Shown here in pieces: positions 1-10,118 of a DNA stretch of 64,000 bases. Position 1 is the stretch's first letter; each line of letters opens with the position of its first letter. The translations under genes and the position numbers were made by a program. The stretch lies in NCBI RefSeq assembly GCF_023586365.1, contig NZ_CP097759.1, forward strand, positions 124,001 through 188,000, given 5' to 3'. This DNA is from Blochmannia endosymbiont of Camponotus sp. (GTDB lineage: Bacteria > Pseudomonadota > Gammaproteobacteria > Enterobacterales > Enterobacteriaceae). The notes beneath the pieces are model-generated. The model saw only the letters and a list, made by a program, of their open reading frames with translations. It had not been told where the DNA came from and ran no database searches.

Positions 1-1432
1 CTATTTGATTTGTGACGTAGGCTGATCGAATGATGATACATGTGTCTAAATTTCCAGCACCAGTTAAGTATCCAATAGCGCCTCCGTAAGTATTACGACG
101 TGTACCTTCTACCTCATAAATAAGTTGCATAGCTCTAATTTTTGGGGCTCCAGTTAATGTGCCCATATTCATGCATGCACGATAGGCATGTAGTACATCA
201 AGATCATGACGCAACTCTCCTACTACTCTAGATACTAAATGCATAACGAAAGAGTATCTATCTACTTTTAATAAATCAGCTACATAACGGCTACCTGCTT
301 TACAGACGCGCGCTAAATCATTTCTTGCTAAGTCTACTAACATGAGATGCTCTGATAATTCTTTATGATTTAAGCGCATTTCTAATTCTATACGGTTATC
401 TGAATCTGTATCCAATGATCCATCAGTACGATAAGTTCTAGATCGCGTACCAGCGATGGGGTAAATTTCAATTTGTCGAGTATCTGCATTGTATTTTAAA
501 GAACTTTCTGGAGAAGCTCCGAAAAGTGTAAATGCTACGTCTTGCATAAAAAACATGTAAGGACTAGGATTGTTAGTTTTTAGTACATGGTATGCCGCCA
601 ATGGTGAAGGGCATGGAAGGAAAAATCGTCGTGAAGGGACAGCTTGTAATATTTCTCCTTGACGTATAGATCTTTGTATTTTACGTATAACTCGCTTATA
701 TTTTTCGTCATTTGGCTCACAGCGTAGTGTCATATTGTGTATTTTTGTATAAGGAATAGATTGTGGTGTTTGGTTAATTTGGATTTTTAATTGATTCATC
801 CTAGTTTGTAATCGATCTTTTTCTAAGATATTTGGACTAAATAAGGTAATTTGTAATGAAGCAGTGTATTTTTGATGATCAAACACCAATAATGTTTCGG
901 CTAAATAGAAACAGTAATCTGGGCATTTATAAGTATTAATTAATTGAGGAAAATATTCAAAACAAGATATTAAATCGTAGGAAAATAAACCTCCTAAAAA
1001 TGTAGCTTTGGGGGTGTTGTGAAGAGGTTGTATTATTTTTAGTAATGAGCGTAGACAGTCAAATATTGAAATCGATCGTAGACATGTATCTTCGTCAGTT
1101 GTTGTCTGTGTTGTAGGAAATATAAATTTGATGCTGTCAGAAGTTTTATGAATTTTCACTGTTGTGGGCAACGTTTGCACTAGTAACGGGAGTAAACTTG
1201 CGCCATTTTTAGTTAAAGCTTGTACAGTAACGGTTGAGCCATAAGCGGTAATACGCAATGCGCTATCAATAATCATCATACTTTCTATGTTGTGTTTTTT
1301 ATTAATTTCTGCTGATTCTAATAATAATGTCGAATTACGTTTATTGCATAATTGATTAAAAATGGCTGCTGGATTGGAATGATAGCGCACTTGAATATTT
1401 AGACATTTCATCTGATTTTTTTGACATCTCAT
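1..1432 (-). CDS. trpE: Anthranilate synthase component I, partial (3' end beyond the window)
   Basis: TrpE converts chorismate to anthranilate using ammonia from the glutamine amidotransferase subunit; it is the first committed step of tryptophan synthesis. About 477 codons are visible, against about 520 in E. coli, and the frame is open at base 1. Diagnostic stretches are LLLESA near residue 35 (part of the tryptophan feedback site in the family), NPSPYMFFMQD, IAGTRSR and YGGAIGYLTGAGNLDTC. The start is the ATG at 1432-1430; an in-frame ATG at 1411 is an alternative. No leader peptide with tandem Trp codons was recognised upstream. Retention fits a nutritional symbiont. The identity is secure; the 3' end is not visible. 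Confidence 0.96.
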   Translation of the reverse strand, partial: MRCQKNQMKCLNIQVRYHSNPAAIFNQLCNKRNSTLLLESAEINKKHNIESMMIIDSALRITAYGSTVTVQALTKNGASLLPLLVQTLPTTVKIHKTSDSIKFIFPTTQTTTDEDTCLRSISIFDCLRSLLKIIQPLHNTPKATFLGGLFSYDLISCFEYFPQLINTYKCPDYCFYLAETLLVFDHQKYTASLQITLFSPNILEKDRLQTRMNQLKIQINQTPQSIPYTKIHNMTLRCEPNDEKYKRVIRKIQRSIRQGEILQAVPSRRFFLPCPSPLAAYHVLKTNNPSPYMFFMQDVAFTLFGASPESSLKYNADTRQIEIYPIAGTRSRTYRTDGSLDTDSDNRIELEMRLNHKELSEHLMLVDLARNDLARVCKAGSRYVADLLKVDRYSFVMHLVSRVVGELRHDLDVLHAYRACMNMGTLTGAPKIRAMQLIYEVEGTRRNTYGGAIGYLTGAGNLDTCIIIRSAYVTNQI

Positions 1433-1721
1433 TATTTTTTTAAATTTCCCAGTGATTTATTTATCAAAAACTTCATTTATATTAAGGGTCTAATTGCAAT
1501 ATTTTTAAGAATAGTAATATTTTAAATAATTGTTTAATTACTAGAAACGGTTTTAATGAGAGAATACTCATTTTATTGCGATGTGATTATATTTATTTTA
1601 TAGATACACGAATGTTAATGATATTAGTAATACTATTTTTTCTTTAAAATGTCAAATAGCAGTAATTGAAGGATAGTAAAAAACATTTTTTCATTGAATA
1701 CACTAATGTATATAATGTTGT

Positions 1722-1757
1722 TAATAGACGGATTATTAGTGAATAATCCGTCTATTA
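1722..1757. repeat. Perfect 16-bp inverted repeat, 4-nt loop
   Basis: Arms 1722-1737 and 1742-1757 are exact reverse complements around the loop AGTG, with a GC-containing core (GACGG/CCGTC). It lies about 290 bp upstream of trpE. It could be a terminator, an attenuator-like element or a cruciform. No U-tract immediately follows on either strand, so simple intrinsic termination is not obvious. Confidence 0.6.
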
Positions 1758-2011
1758 TTATACATATCAAATGTATGGGTTTTTTATTTAAGGTATAATT
1801 ATTGTGACAAATATAAAATTATACTAAATTATAATAAAATATATATATTTTATTGGTTCTTATAGGTCTTGATGGTTTTATTTATAAAAGTGTTATTGCA
1901 TAATCAAGTATAATAGAATTTAATAAGTGTACTTAAATGATGCTATTAAAAATGTATGTTTATACGCACGCGAAATATATTGGAAATATATTTTTGTAGA
2001 TATATGATTTT

Positions 2012-2039
2012 TCGTTATCATGTTGCAATATGATAACGA
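2012..2039. repeat. 28-bp near-perfect palindrome
   Basis: The outer arms 2012-2021 and 2030-2039 (TCGTTATCAT / ATGATAACGA) are exact reverse complements. The inner bases also pair, apart from one G-T at 2022/2029. The symmetry resembles a dimeric-protein operator or a hairpin. No gene lies within 500 bp. Confidence 0.5.
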
Positions 2040-3970
2040 TTTGAGTCGTTATATTTGGTTTGTTTTATTAATTTAATGGTAATTCTAAGATAACGTTAGG
2101 ATGAGAGTATTTGTATAATTTTATAGTATTTAATAATGTAAAAATATTTATATAAATGCTTTGATTGATAGCTATGAAGGCTTATTTCATGGGGGGGGGT
2201 ATATGAATTTTTTATTATTTGAATAGCGTGTAAAGATTAAGATTACGTTTAATAACATAAATAGATGGCTATTTATGTTATTAATATATGTAAATTAGAT
2301 ACATTTTATCGAGAGATCTTGTTTACAATAAAGAGAATGAACAGTTATTTTTATTATGTTTTTATTTATGTCAATGTAATTGACTAATTTCATAATTAGT
2401 AAGTTATTTTTTATTAAAAATAAAAAATGTTACAGTATTTATAAAAGGATTATTTTAAACATTCAAGATGTGTTCAAGATATAGTTTATTTATATTGATG
2501 GTATGAATTAATCTTTAATTAAATTTATAAATAATGCTTGATGGAAACTTACAAGGATTTTACTTAAATTGTTAAAAATAAAGATTATTATGAAGGCTAT
2601 TATCGTTTGTTGGATACATCTCACTTAATTTATTATAGATTAAATATGAGGTATGTATGTAAGTGTGTTGATTTAAATATATTTAATCCATGATGATATG
2701 ATATATATATTTAATATTGCATAGAAATGAATTATTTTAATTTTAGTGGTTACGGAAATTTAATTGACAAAATTATAATAAATTATCTATGAAATAATGA
2801 TTTGTGTGTATTAAAATGATATGAATAAAAACTTATATATAACAATAAAAAATAATTAAGTGTAATGATTTTTATTTATAGATTAAATGTCATTAAATTA
2901 ATACAAATGTTGACATATAAAATAATAATATTGTTTGTCAATGGTATTATACTAATATGTAAATTTTATTTATAGTGATAATTGTAAGATTGAATAATGT
3001 ATACATATATGGTTGCAAAATATATATGTATATGACTTTTAGTGGTGTGGATCTATCTTTATTAAGCGAATTTAATGTGTAATATTTATTACAAATCACT
3101 ATTATTATATAGTCAATGTGATTATACAAAATGAATGTATTCTTTTTTAAAAAAGTTTAAAAATAAGTTGGTGATAGATGATATCCTAAAACAATTGTAT
3201 ATGAATAAAATTCATTGCTATGATTATATAAAATGAAATATTTTAACTCAAATTTTGATGTGTTTTATTATTATTTGTGAAATAATAAATGTTAGTGGGT
3301 ATGTTATCATAGCAATGATTGTTTGTTAATGAATTTATATTTATAGAGTTTTTTTGAATTGTGATTTCATCTATTCTAAAATAGAAAGTATTGATAATAA
3401 TCAAATTATTTGAAATTGCAGAGTTATATACATACCATCAATTTTTTTGTACTCCCACAGTGGAGAGGTGTGAAGTGGTTTTAATTAAGGTTAGTTAACA
3501 ATTAAATATTATTTGTGTTCTGTAGAGAAAAATTGGAAAAATTTATGTAATGGTAATATTATTAAAGATATTTATGTGTGGAGTAAATTAGAATTGATTG
3601 ATTATTATAAGAATAAGCTAAAGTTATTTTCGTTTGTAGGTGATTGATAATTTGGATCAAAAATTATTTTTTTTTGAATATATTTTTTGTTGGGTCTTTG
3701 AAATTAAAATAAATGTTTGAATGTGGATGGATATGCAGATATCTAATTTATTTTAAATAATAGGAGGTCATAATTAAGACATATATAGATTGCGTATATG
3801 ATGTAAATAAGTTATTCCGAAAAGGAATGACAATACGTAGAAGTATATGCTATGATTTTTTTGAGTTTGGTATAGTTAAATTTGAATGAATTAATATGTT
3901 ATTTTGAGGGGTTGTACTTAATGCAATAGATAAGATTTTAATTGTGTTGTATGTATTGTTTAATGAATTT

Positions 3971-4015
3971 AAAAGATAATAGTTTTCTTTGAATTAAAGA
4001 AAGATATTATCTTTT
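3971..4015 (+). terminator. 20-bp A-rich/U-rich hairpin, terminator-like
   Basis: Arms 3971-3990 and 3996-4015 pair over 20 positions with one mismatch and one G-U, around a 5-nt loop. The right arm ends in CTTTTT, as in A-tract/U-tract intrinsic terminators. No plus-strand gene precedes it, so its transcript, if any, is unknown. Confidence 0.4.
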
Positions 4016-4397
4016 TAAGCATTTTCTTTATTTAAAAGAATGTGCAAACTTTATAGTAAATTAGTGTATATTAAAACTCCATTAATTTTAATATTGTTTA
4101 TCAATGGACTAGCATTTCTTTTAGTTATTTTTATTTAGAATGGACTTATAATTAAGGCTGCGGTTATTTGTTTATAAAAAAATAAATAAAAAATGATTTT
4201 TTTAAAAATACGACTTATTAAAAAATTTTAGATAGATTTTATGTAAATTAAATACTGACATTTCAAATTATAATTTTCTTGATTGAAGACAGGCAGGTAA
4301 ATTGTAATGATTATGTATTTTTAAGAACAGAATATTTACTCGAGTAAATAGAGCATGTGTATATTATTTATTTGTTGCATATAGAAGTAACTAACCA

Positions 4398-4432
4398 GTT
4401 TTGTTATGTAACAAAACGTTTTTGATTTTTTT
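4398..4432 (+). terminator. Terminator-like palindrome followed by T-tract
   Basis: GTTTTGTTA at 4398-4406 and TAACAAAAC at 4409-4417 are exact complements. They are followed on the plus strand by GTTTTTGATTTTTTTT, a good U-tract. It lies just beyond the 3' end of minus-strand ribA but points the wrong way for it. On the minus strand the same hairpin lacks a U-tract. Confidence 0.4.
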
Positions 4433-4452
4433 TAGTTATAATGTTTGTATTT

Positions 4453-5052
4453 TTATTTGTAATAGCTATAAAATAAATGCCCCAGTTTAGATGCTTTAGT
4501 ATCTAAATATCTAGAGTTTTCTGGATTTCTTCCTACTATTAGTGGAACTCTTTCTGTGATATTAATACATGATTTATTTAAGATTTCTACTTTTTTTGGG
4601 TTATTGGTTAAAATACGTATTTTTTTTACGCGCAGTAATTTTAAAATATCCGCGCAAATAGTAAAGTCTCTTTCGTCGGGAGCAAAACCTAAACATTGGT
4701 TTGCCTCTACTGTATCAGCTCCACTATCTTGCAATGCATAAGCACGAATTTTATTTAATAATCCGATATTGCGCCCTTCTTGCCGATGATAAATTAAAAT
4801 GCCGCGTTTTTCTTCTGTAATACAATGTAATGCGGTTTTTAGTTGAAATCCACAATCACAACGTGAACTAAATAAAGCATCGCCTGTTAAACATTCAGAA
4901 TGTATTCGTGTTAATACCGGATCTGATCCAGTGATATTTCCATATATTAATGCAACATGATTATGTCTAGTGAAATTTTCTTCAAATCCTACTATTAAAA
5001 AATTTCCCCAAAGTGTTGGTAGTCTTGCTTCTGTCACCCGCCTAAGTCGCAT
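4453..5052 (-). CDS. ribA: GTP cyclohydrolase II
   Basis: RibA opens GTP, releasing formate and pyrophosphate, in the first step of riboflavin synthesis. The 199-residue length matches E. coli (196). The zinc-binding cysteines are present in [17 protein letters not shown] (about residues 53-69), followed by [19 protein letters not shown] and [10 protein letters not shown], all family signatures. The ATG at 5052-5050 opens directly into the conserved [13 protein letters not shown] region. It is an isolated gene between two large empty spacers, so it probably has its own promoter. Riboflavin supply is a plausible symbiotic function. Confidence 0.97.
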   Translation of the reverse strand: MRLRRVTEARLPTLWGNFLIVGFEENFTRHNHVALIYGNITGSDPVLTRIHSECLTGDALFSSRCDCGFQLKTALHCITEEKRGILIYHRQEGRNIGLLNKIRAYALQDSGADTVEANQCLGFAPDERDFTICADILKLLRVKKIRILTNNPKKVEILNKSCINITERVPLIVGRNPENSRYLDTKASKLGHLFYSYYK

Positions 5053-6877
5053 GTTATTGCCTCTCTAAAGATGTCATCAAGAATGTCTATTTTTATTAAA
5101 GCGTTGATAGTTTCTCAATAATAGTATTGAAGTATAAAAATATGTTATATATACAAATATCCGTATCATATTTTTTTATAGCGCAATAACTTTGTTAATT
5201 AATAATTCGATATTTAATACATATTAAATAGCATTGCTATACGTATAATTTTTTAAGTTTGTTATAATAAATATTATATGTGTTATTTATATTAAATATA
5301 ATATTTATTGATGTTTTTATTTTTAGTGAGTTTTATTAAAAACTATATGAAAAGATGGTATTAAATCAGATAATTACAACTTGTATCTACAATTTTAAAT
5401 ATCAACATCTTTTTAATTTTGAAGTTTTAATAGTATAATGTATTTAATAAAATTTATAAATATCTATTATAGATTATTGGTTTAAGTAAAGTTTTTAAAA
5501 CATATAAGAATTATACACATAATTGGTATTTATTTTTATATATGTTTGTAATTACAAAGAAAATAAATACTTTTATATTTCATTATACTTATTATCACAA
5601 AAGAATAAATGATATGTGAATAGAGAAAATATCATATGTTGTATGTTTTCGATATGAAATTAGTATAATAATTAATGAAATTAGTTAAATATTTGTGCGC
5701 AGATATCCTATTGAATATTTATTGTTAAAAAGATAATGGTATTGCTCAGCTTTGAGCTGATATTTTATTTATATAAATAAAACGATTTTAGTAAAATTTT
5801 TATATTGTTTGTTATGAACGAAACAGATTTAGGAATTAGTATAATCCTAATTTTATAAGATTTTATTTTCTATGTTTTTATTTTAACGTTAACATATAAA
5901 TTATAAAAATATAGAGGTATAAATGAATAGAATGAAAAATTCTGTTTTAGGTAAAAATAAAAACAATTGAAATGCGATATTAATTCATGTTAAATAATAG
6001 AAACGAATAATAGGGGTATCGAAATGTGATCGATTTTTTTTTAGATAATTTATTCTAAATTTTATATACAAATGAAAGCAAAATACGTGTATAATATCTA
6101 CTCGATGTATTCCGGATTCAAGTGGAGAGTAAGAGAACGGTAATGTGAATTTTTATTCAAAATTAATAGTGGTTACATAATTCCAAATATATGATTATTA
6201 TATATATTCATATTTCATGATTTAGAGCATGTAAAGGGATTGTGGAGATCTGAAATCATATCAAAATTAATATTTTTGAGATGTACCAATAAGTAAGTCA
6301 AACTTAATTTGAGATTCTACAACAATATAATTAATAAAATCCGGGGTTAAATATATTGACAGATAAAAACAGAGTATTTAAAAATTTTCAAAATGAATGA
6401 TGAATCGTAATGATTTGATAAATTGTTTATAAATGTGAGTTTTTGATTAAATTTATTTAATAATTGTGATGGTTGAACAGAAATAAATGGTTGTATCCTT
6501 GATTAAGATATAGTAGAAAATTTTTAATATTTGATAAATCATTAATTAATTATCCGAAAAGTAGAGTTGGCTTATGATATGATGAATAATTCATGATGAT
6601 TTACATTTATATTGGTATTTGCGACATGACTAGCGTAGATTTACCATGGTAATTAAACCGCAGTTTATAGATATGGTTATCATGACAGTAGGAATATTTT
6701 ATAAAATTTTTTAACAGTAACTTATACAACTAAGATTAAAAAACGATTTTGCTACAATAATAGACAAATTTATAAACATGTAATAATATTTGTTACAATT
6801 AATTTTGAATGATTGATGTGTTAGTTATATTGTTAAATATTAATCATAACAAACGTTATATTTTTGGAGATACAAGA
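5053..6877. other. 1.8-kb gene-free spacer between ribA and fabI
   Basis: No coding frame resembling a protein family was found. Notable structure: a 14-bp AT-only inverted repeat (5266-5279/5296-5309), an 11-bp stem with an inner hairpin followed by TTTT (5526-5570), and a 20-bp palindrome (5763-5782). A slightly GC-richer patch near 6090-6145 contains a TATAAT at about 6090. The fabI promoter must lie in the last few hundred bases. Confidence 0.5.
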
Positions 6878-7672
6878 ATGGCATTGCTTAGTAATAAGCG
6901 AATTTTAGTTACCGGTATAGCTAACAATAGATCTATAGCTTACGGTATAGCTCAGTCCTTACATAGAGAAGGTGCTGAGTTAGCTTTTACTTATCATACC
7001 GATAAATTAAAATTGAGAGTACAAAATCTATCTAAAAATTTTGATTCTGATATTGTGTTGCCATGTGATGTATCTGAAGATTCTTGTATAGATAAATTAT
7101 TTGTTGAGTTGAATAAAAAGTGGTCGACTTTCGATGGTTTTGTACATGCGATAGCGTTTGCTCCCACTGATCAATTGACAGGTGATTATGTAGATACTGT
7201 TACTCGTGAAGGGTTTACATTGTCCCATACTATTAGTTCTTATAGCTTTGTAGGAATAGCTAAAGCATGCAGGAACATGCTTACCAATAGCGCATCCTTA
7301 GTTACATTGACTTATTTAGGTGCTATGCGTGCTACTCCTTATTATAATGTAATGGGATTAGCTAAAGCTTCATTGGAAGCGAATACTCGTTATATGGCCA
7401 ATGCCATGGGACCAAAAGGTATTCGCGTTAATGCGATTTCTTGTGGGCCTGTTCGCACTTTGGCGTCCTCTGGTATTAAGAATTTTAAAAAAATGTTATT
7501 GTGTTACCAAAGGCAATCACCGATTCGTCGTAATATTTCCATTGAAGAAATTGGAAATGTTGCTGTATTTTTGTTTTCTGATTTATCATCTGGGATTACT
7601 GGTGAAATAATTTATGTTGATGGTGGATTTAATATCGCATCTAATATAGATGATGTAGAACAATCAATGTAA
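6878..7672 (+). CDS. fabI: Enoyl-[acyl-carrier-protein] reductase (NADH)
   Basis: FabI catalyses the last step of each fatty-acid elongation cycle, reducing trans-2-enoyl-ACP. The Rossmann-type start [18 protein letters not shown] and the catalytic [13 protein letters not shown] (Tyr and Lys of the Y-x6-K motif) are intact, as is [14 protein letters not shown] start at the ATG at 6878, preceded by TTGGAGA, which gives 264 residues (E. coli 262) and aligns MALLSNKR with the E. coli start. A longer frame from 6809 adds 23 unrelated residues. It works with FabA, FabD, FabG and FabH encoded elsewhere in this window. Confidence 0.97.
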   Translation: MALLSNKRILVTGIANNRSIAYGIAQSLHREGAELAFTYHTDKLKLRVQNLSKNFDSDIVLPCDVSEDSCIDKLFVELNKKWSTFDGFVHAIAFAPTDQLTGDYVDTVTREGFTLSHTISSYSFVGIAKACRNMLTNSASLVTLTYLGAMRATPYYNVMGLAKASLEANTRYMANAMGPKGIRVNAISCGPVRTLASSGIKNFKKMLLCYQRQSPIRRNISIEEIGNVAVFLFSDLSSGITGEIIYVDGGFNIASNIDDVEQSM

Positions 7673-7951
7673 TTAGTAACGTAGGATGTAGTTATTATAT
7701 TTGAAATGTTATTAAAGAATAATATGCTTATATCTTATGTTTAAGATCGTTCATGTTTTTAACATTTTTGGGTTATGATGAATATGTGATGTCTTTAATA
7801 ATTTATTTTTTATTGTAGAATTTAATATAATTTTTATAATGTGATTGTGTTGAAAATATGATTTATAATGGTAGATTCGTGTTTTGAGAATAATAATCAC
7901 AATAATAATTATTAATGTTTAGAACTAGACGTACACGATAATGGAATAGAT

Positions 7952-8605
7952 ATGCGATATAATATTATACCAGTTACTCCTTTTCGTCAAAATTGTTCAA
8001 TAATTTGGTGCGAAGTAACACATGAAGCAGTTTTAGTAGATCCTGGGGGAGAAAGTGATAAATTACGATCAGAAATAGATAAATTAGGAGTAAAAATAAA
8101 TAAAATTTTATTAACTCATGGTCATTTTGATCATGTTGGTAGTGCTATGGAGTTACGACAGTATTATAACATTCCAATACTAGGTCCAAATAGAGCTGAT
8201 CAATCGTTGTTAGATGACTTATCTGTGCAATGTAGAATGTTAAATGTAGATCTCCCTAATAGTAGTACTACAGCAGTTATTCCAGATGTTTGGCTAGAAG
8301 ATGGCGATACGGTACAAGTAGGTCACGAAGTTTTTGATGTATTATATTGTCCAGGACATTCTCCGGGACACATAGTATATTGGAATAAGATACGAAAATT
8401 TATGGTGACGGGAGATGTATTATTTAAAAAAAGTATTGGTCGCACGGATTTGCCCGGAGGGAGTATTACAGTTTTAATTAATTCTATTAAGACTAAATTG
8501 TTTCCATTGGGAGATGACATTATTTTCTTGCCAGGACATGGCAGCACCTCTACGCTGGGTTATGAGCGTTTAAATAATATTTACGTAACACATACAACAT
8601 CATAG
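7952..8605 (+). CDS. gloC: Metallo-beta-lactamase-fold glyoxalase II-type hydrolase
   Basis: Orthologue of E. coli YcbL/GloC, a small glyoxalase II that hydrolyses S-lactoylglutathione in methylglyoxal detoxification. The metal motif THGHFDH is at about residues 55-61, followed by CPGHSPGH, GDVLF and FLPGHG, the later metal ligands. It has 217 residues, against 215 in E. coli, and the N-terminal MRYNIIPVTPFRQNCS matches closely. It is a single gene converging on aspC. Exact physiological substrate is by homology only. Confidence 0.93.
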   Translation: MRYNIIPVTPFRQNCSIIWCEVTHEAVLVDPGGESDKLRSEIDKLGVKINKILLTHGHFDHVGSAMELRQYYNIPILGPNRADQSLLDDLSVQCRMLNVDLPNSSTTAVIPDVWLEDGDTVQVGHEVFDVLYCPGHSPGHIVYWNKIRKFMVTGDVLFKKSIGRTDLPGGSITVLINSIKTKLFPLGDDIIFLPGHGSTSTLGYERLNNIYVTHTTS

Positions 8606-8682
8606 TAAAATTTTAGGATTCGCTCTAGTTAGAGAAAGTCTTTAGATTTAAGAGCATTCCGATCGAGCGAAGTATGTGTTTA

Positions 8683-8708
8683 ATCTTAACCACCAAGATG
8701 GTTAAGAT
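8683..8708. terminator. Bidirectional hairpin between gloC and aspC
   Basis: A 10-bp perfect stem (8683-8692/8699-8708) with a 6-nt loop sits between the converging gloC and aspC and covers the aspC stop codon. A second, longer-range pairing, TTCGCTC at 8619-8625 with GAGCGAA at 8665-8671, lies beside it. The U-tracts are weak, so termination is likely but not proven. Confidence 0.45.
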
Positions 8709-9904
8709 GTTTGTAAAGTTTTAATTATAGAGTTGCTTACATAAGCGATGTTATCATCTGATAACCCAGATAAATTAATTCTACCCGCTCCTACTAGATA
8801 AATACCAAATTGGTTTCTTAATCTCATCACTTGATTTTCGTTTAAACCCATAAAAGAAAACATACCACATTGTCGTTCGATAAAACTGAAATCTTTATTT
8901 TTGTTATTAGTTTGTAAAGTATTTGCAAATAATTTTCTCATATGATTGATGTTTTCTCGCATGTTTTTTAGTTCTGCTTCCCATGTAGATCGTAAAACTT
9001 TGTTGTTTAATATCAAAGATACAATGGATGCTCCATGAGCTGGTGGATTAGAATAATTGCCACGAATAATAACACGTAATTGACTTAATGCGCGTTCAGC
9101 ATCATCATTATTATTAGTGATTACAGTACACGCTCCTATACGTTCATTATACAACCCGAAGTTTTTTGAATAAGAATTACATACTATCAGTTCTGAATTT
9201 TTTTTACAGAAAATATATAAACCTTCAAGATCTTCTTGCAAACTACGAGAAAATCCTTGATAAGCTAGATCAAATAAAGGTAGCCATTGTTTTTTTTCTG
9301 ATAATTCCGATAGTATACCCCATTGTTCAGCATTAGGATCAATGCCTGTAGGGTTATGGCAGCAACAATGGAATAATACGACATCATTAGGTTTAACGTC
9401 TTTTAAACTTGAATATAATTCATCAAAACTTAGTGAATGAGTGATACTATTATAATAAGGATAAGTACATATTTTTAATCCTGCAGCAAGGAAAATATTT
9501 CTATGATTGATCCAAGTAGGAGAACTAATCCATATGCGTTTAGAATTGGTATTTTTTATTATAAATTCAGCTGCAATACGTAACGCACCAGTCCCTCCGG
9601 GAGCTTGAACAGTTCGCATGCGTTTTTTTGAAACAATAGAATTATCATTTGTTCCAAATAACAAATGTTGAGTCGCAGTATTAAAGGAATGTAAACCTTC
9701 TATGCTAAGATAATTTTTGCTGATTTCATGTTTTAATAACCATTCTTCAGCTTGTTTGACGCTAGCTAAAACGGGAGTATTTTTCAGTTTATCGATATAT
9801 ACGCCTATTCCTAGATTAATTTTATTTTTTTGTTCATCAGCATCATAAATTTCCGATAAACCAAGAATTGGATCATCAGGTGCCATTTTAATAGATTTAA
9901 ACAT
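8702..9904 (-). CDS. aspC: Aspartate aminotransferase
   Basis: PLP-dependent transaminase interconverting aspartate/2-oxoglutarate and oxaloacetate/glutamate; family members also transaminate aromatic keto acids. It has 400 residues (E. coli 396). Visible landmarks are KINLGIGVYID, PGGTGALR, CCHNPTGIDP and SYSKNFGLYNER, which holds the Schiff-base lysine, then NYSNPPAHGAS. It lies upstream of fabI-gloC in convergent orientation and downstream of asnS. In E. coli ompF lies between aspC and asnS; here only about 210 bp remain. Confidence 0.96.
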   Translation of the reverse strand: MFKSIKMAPDDPILGLSEIYDADEQKNKINLGIGVYIDKLKNTPVLASVKQAEEWLLKHEISKNYLSIEGLHSFNTATQHLLFGTNDNSIVSKKRMRTVQAPGGTGALRIAAEFIIKNTNSKRIWISSPTWINHRNIFLAAGLKICTYPYYNSITHSLSFDELYSSLKDVKPNDVVLFHCCCHNPTGIDPNAEQWGILSELSEKKQWLPLFDLAYQGFSRSLQEDLEGLYIFCKKNSELIVCNSYSKNFGLYNERIGACTVITNNNDDAERALSQLRVIIRGNYSNPPAHGASIVSLILNNKVLRSTWEAELKNMRENINHMRKLFANTLQTNNKNKDFSFIERQCGMFSFMGLNENQVMRLRNQFGIYLVGAGRINLSGLSDDNIAYVSNSIIKTLQTS

Positions 9905-10118
9905 AACATGTATCCGTATTTATTATAATATGCAGAATATTTTATATATATCAAAAACTATCATGTTTTTCCAATTATTTATATTGAAATTTTCAATTTT
10001 AATAATATAAGAATATAAATATATAATCATGTATATAATAATGTGCATATATGGATGTTTTTTAAGCATTATCATTAGATTTATTTTATTTATGTATTTT
10101 TTATATCTATAGATTTTA

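Larger units (their letters stand above)
1433..4452. other. 3-kb gene-free AT-rich spacer with several hairpins
   Basis: No convincing coding sequence lies between trpE and ribA. The only longer open frame (2947-3129, minus) is an isoleucine/tyrosine-rich low-complexity translation. The stretch holds several strong inverted repeats (1722-1757, 2012-2039, 3212-3318, 3971-4015, 4398-4417) and a run of nine G at 2191-2199. It is probably a graveyard of lost genes, possibly with surviving regulatory or non-coding RNA elements. Confidence 0.6.

Noticed and set aside
1433-1720. trp leader peptide and classic attenuator
   Set aside because: No short frame with tandem Trp codons and no terminator hairpin with U-tract in the correct place was found.
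2947-3129. 60-codon minus-strand frame in the trpE-ribA spacer
   Set aside because: Ile/Tyr-rich low-complexity translation without family signature or neighbours.
3487-3500. GGTTAGTTAAC resembling half of a trp operator
   Set aside because: Only one half matches; the symmetrical half is absent and it lies about 2 kb from trpE.
6019-6043. ATCGA/TCGAT stem followed by nine T as a terminator
   Set aside because: Stem is only five base pairs and no transcript upstream is known; T-runs are common in this DNA.
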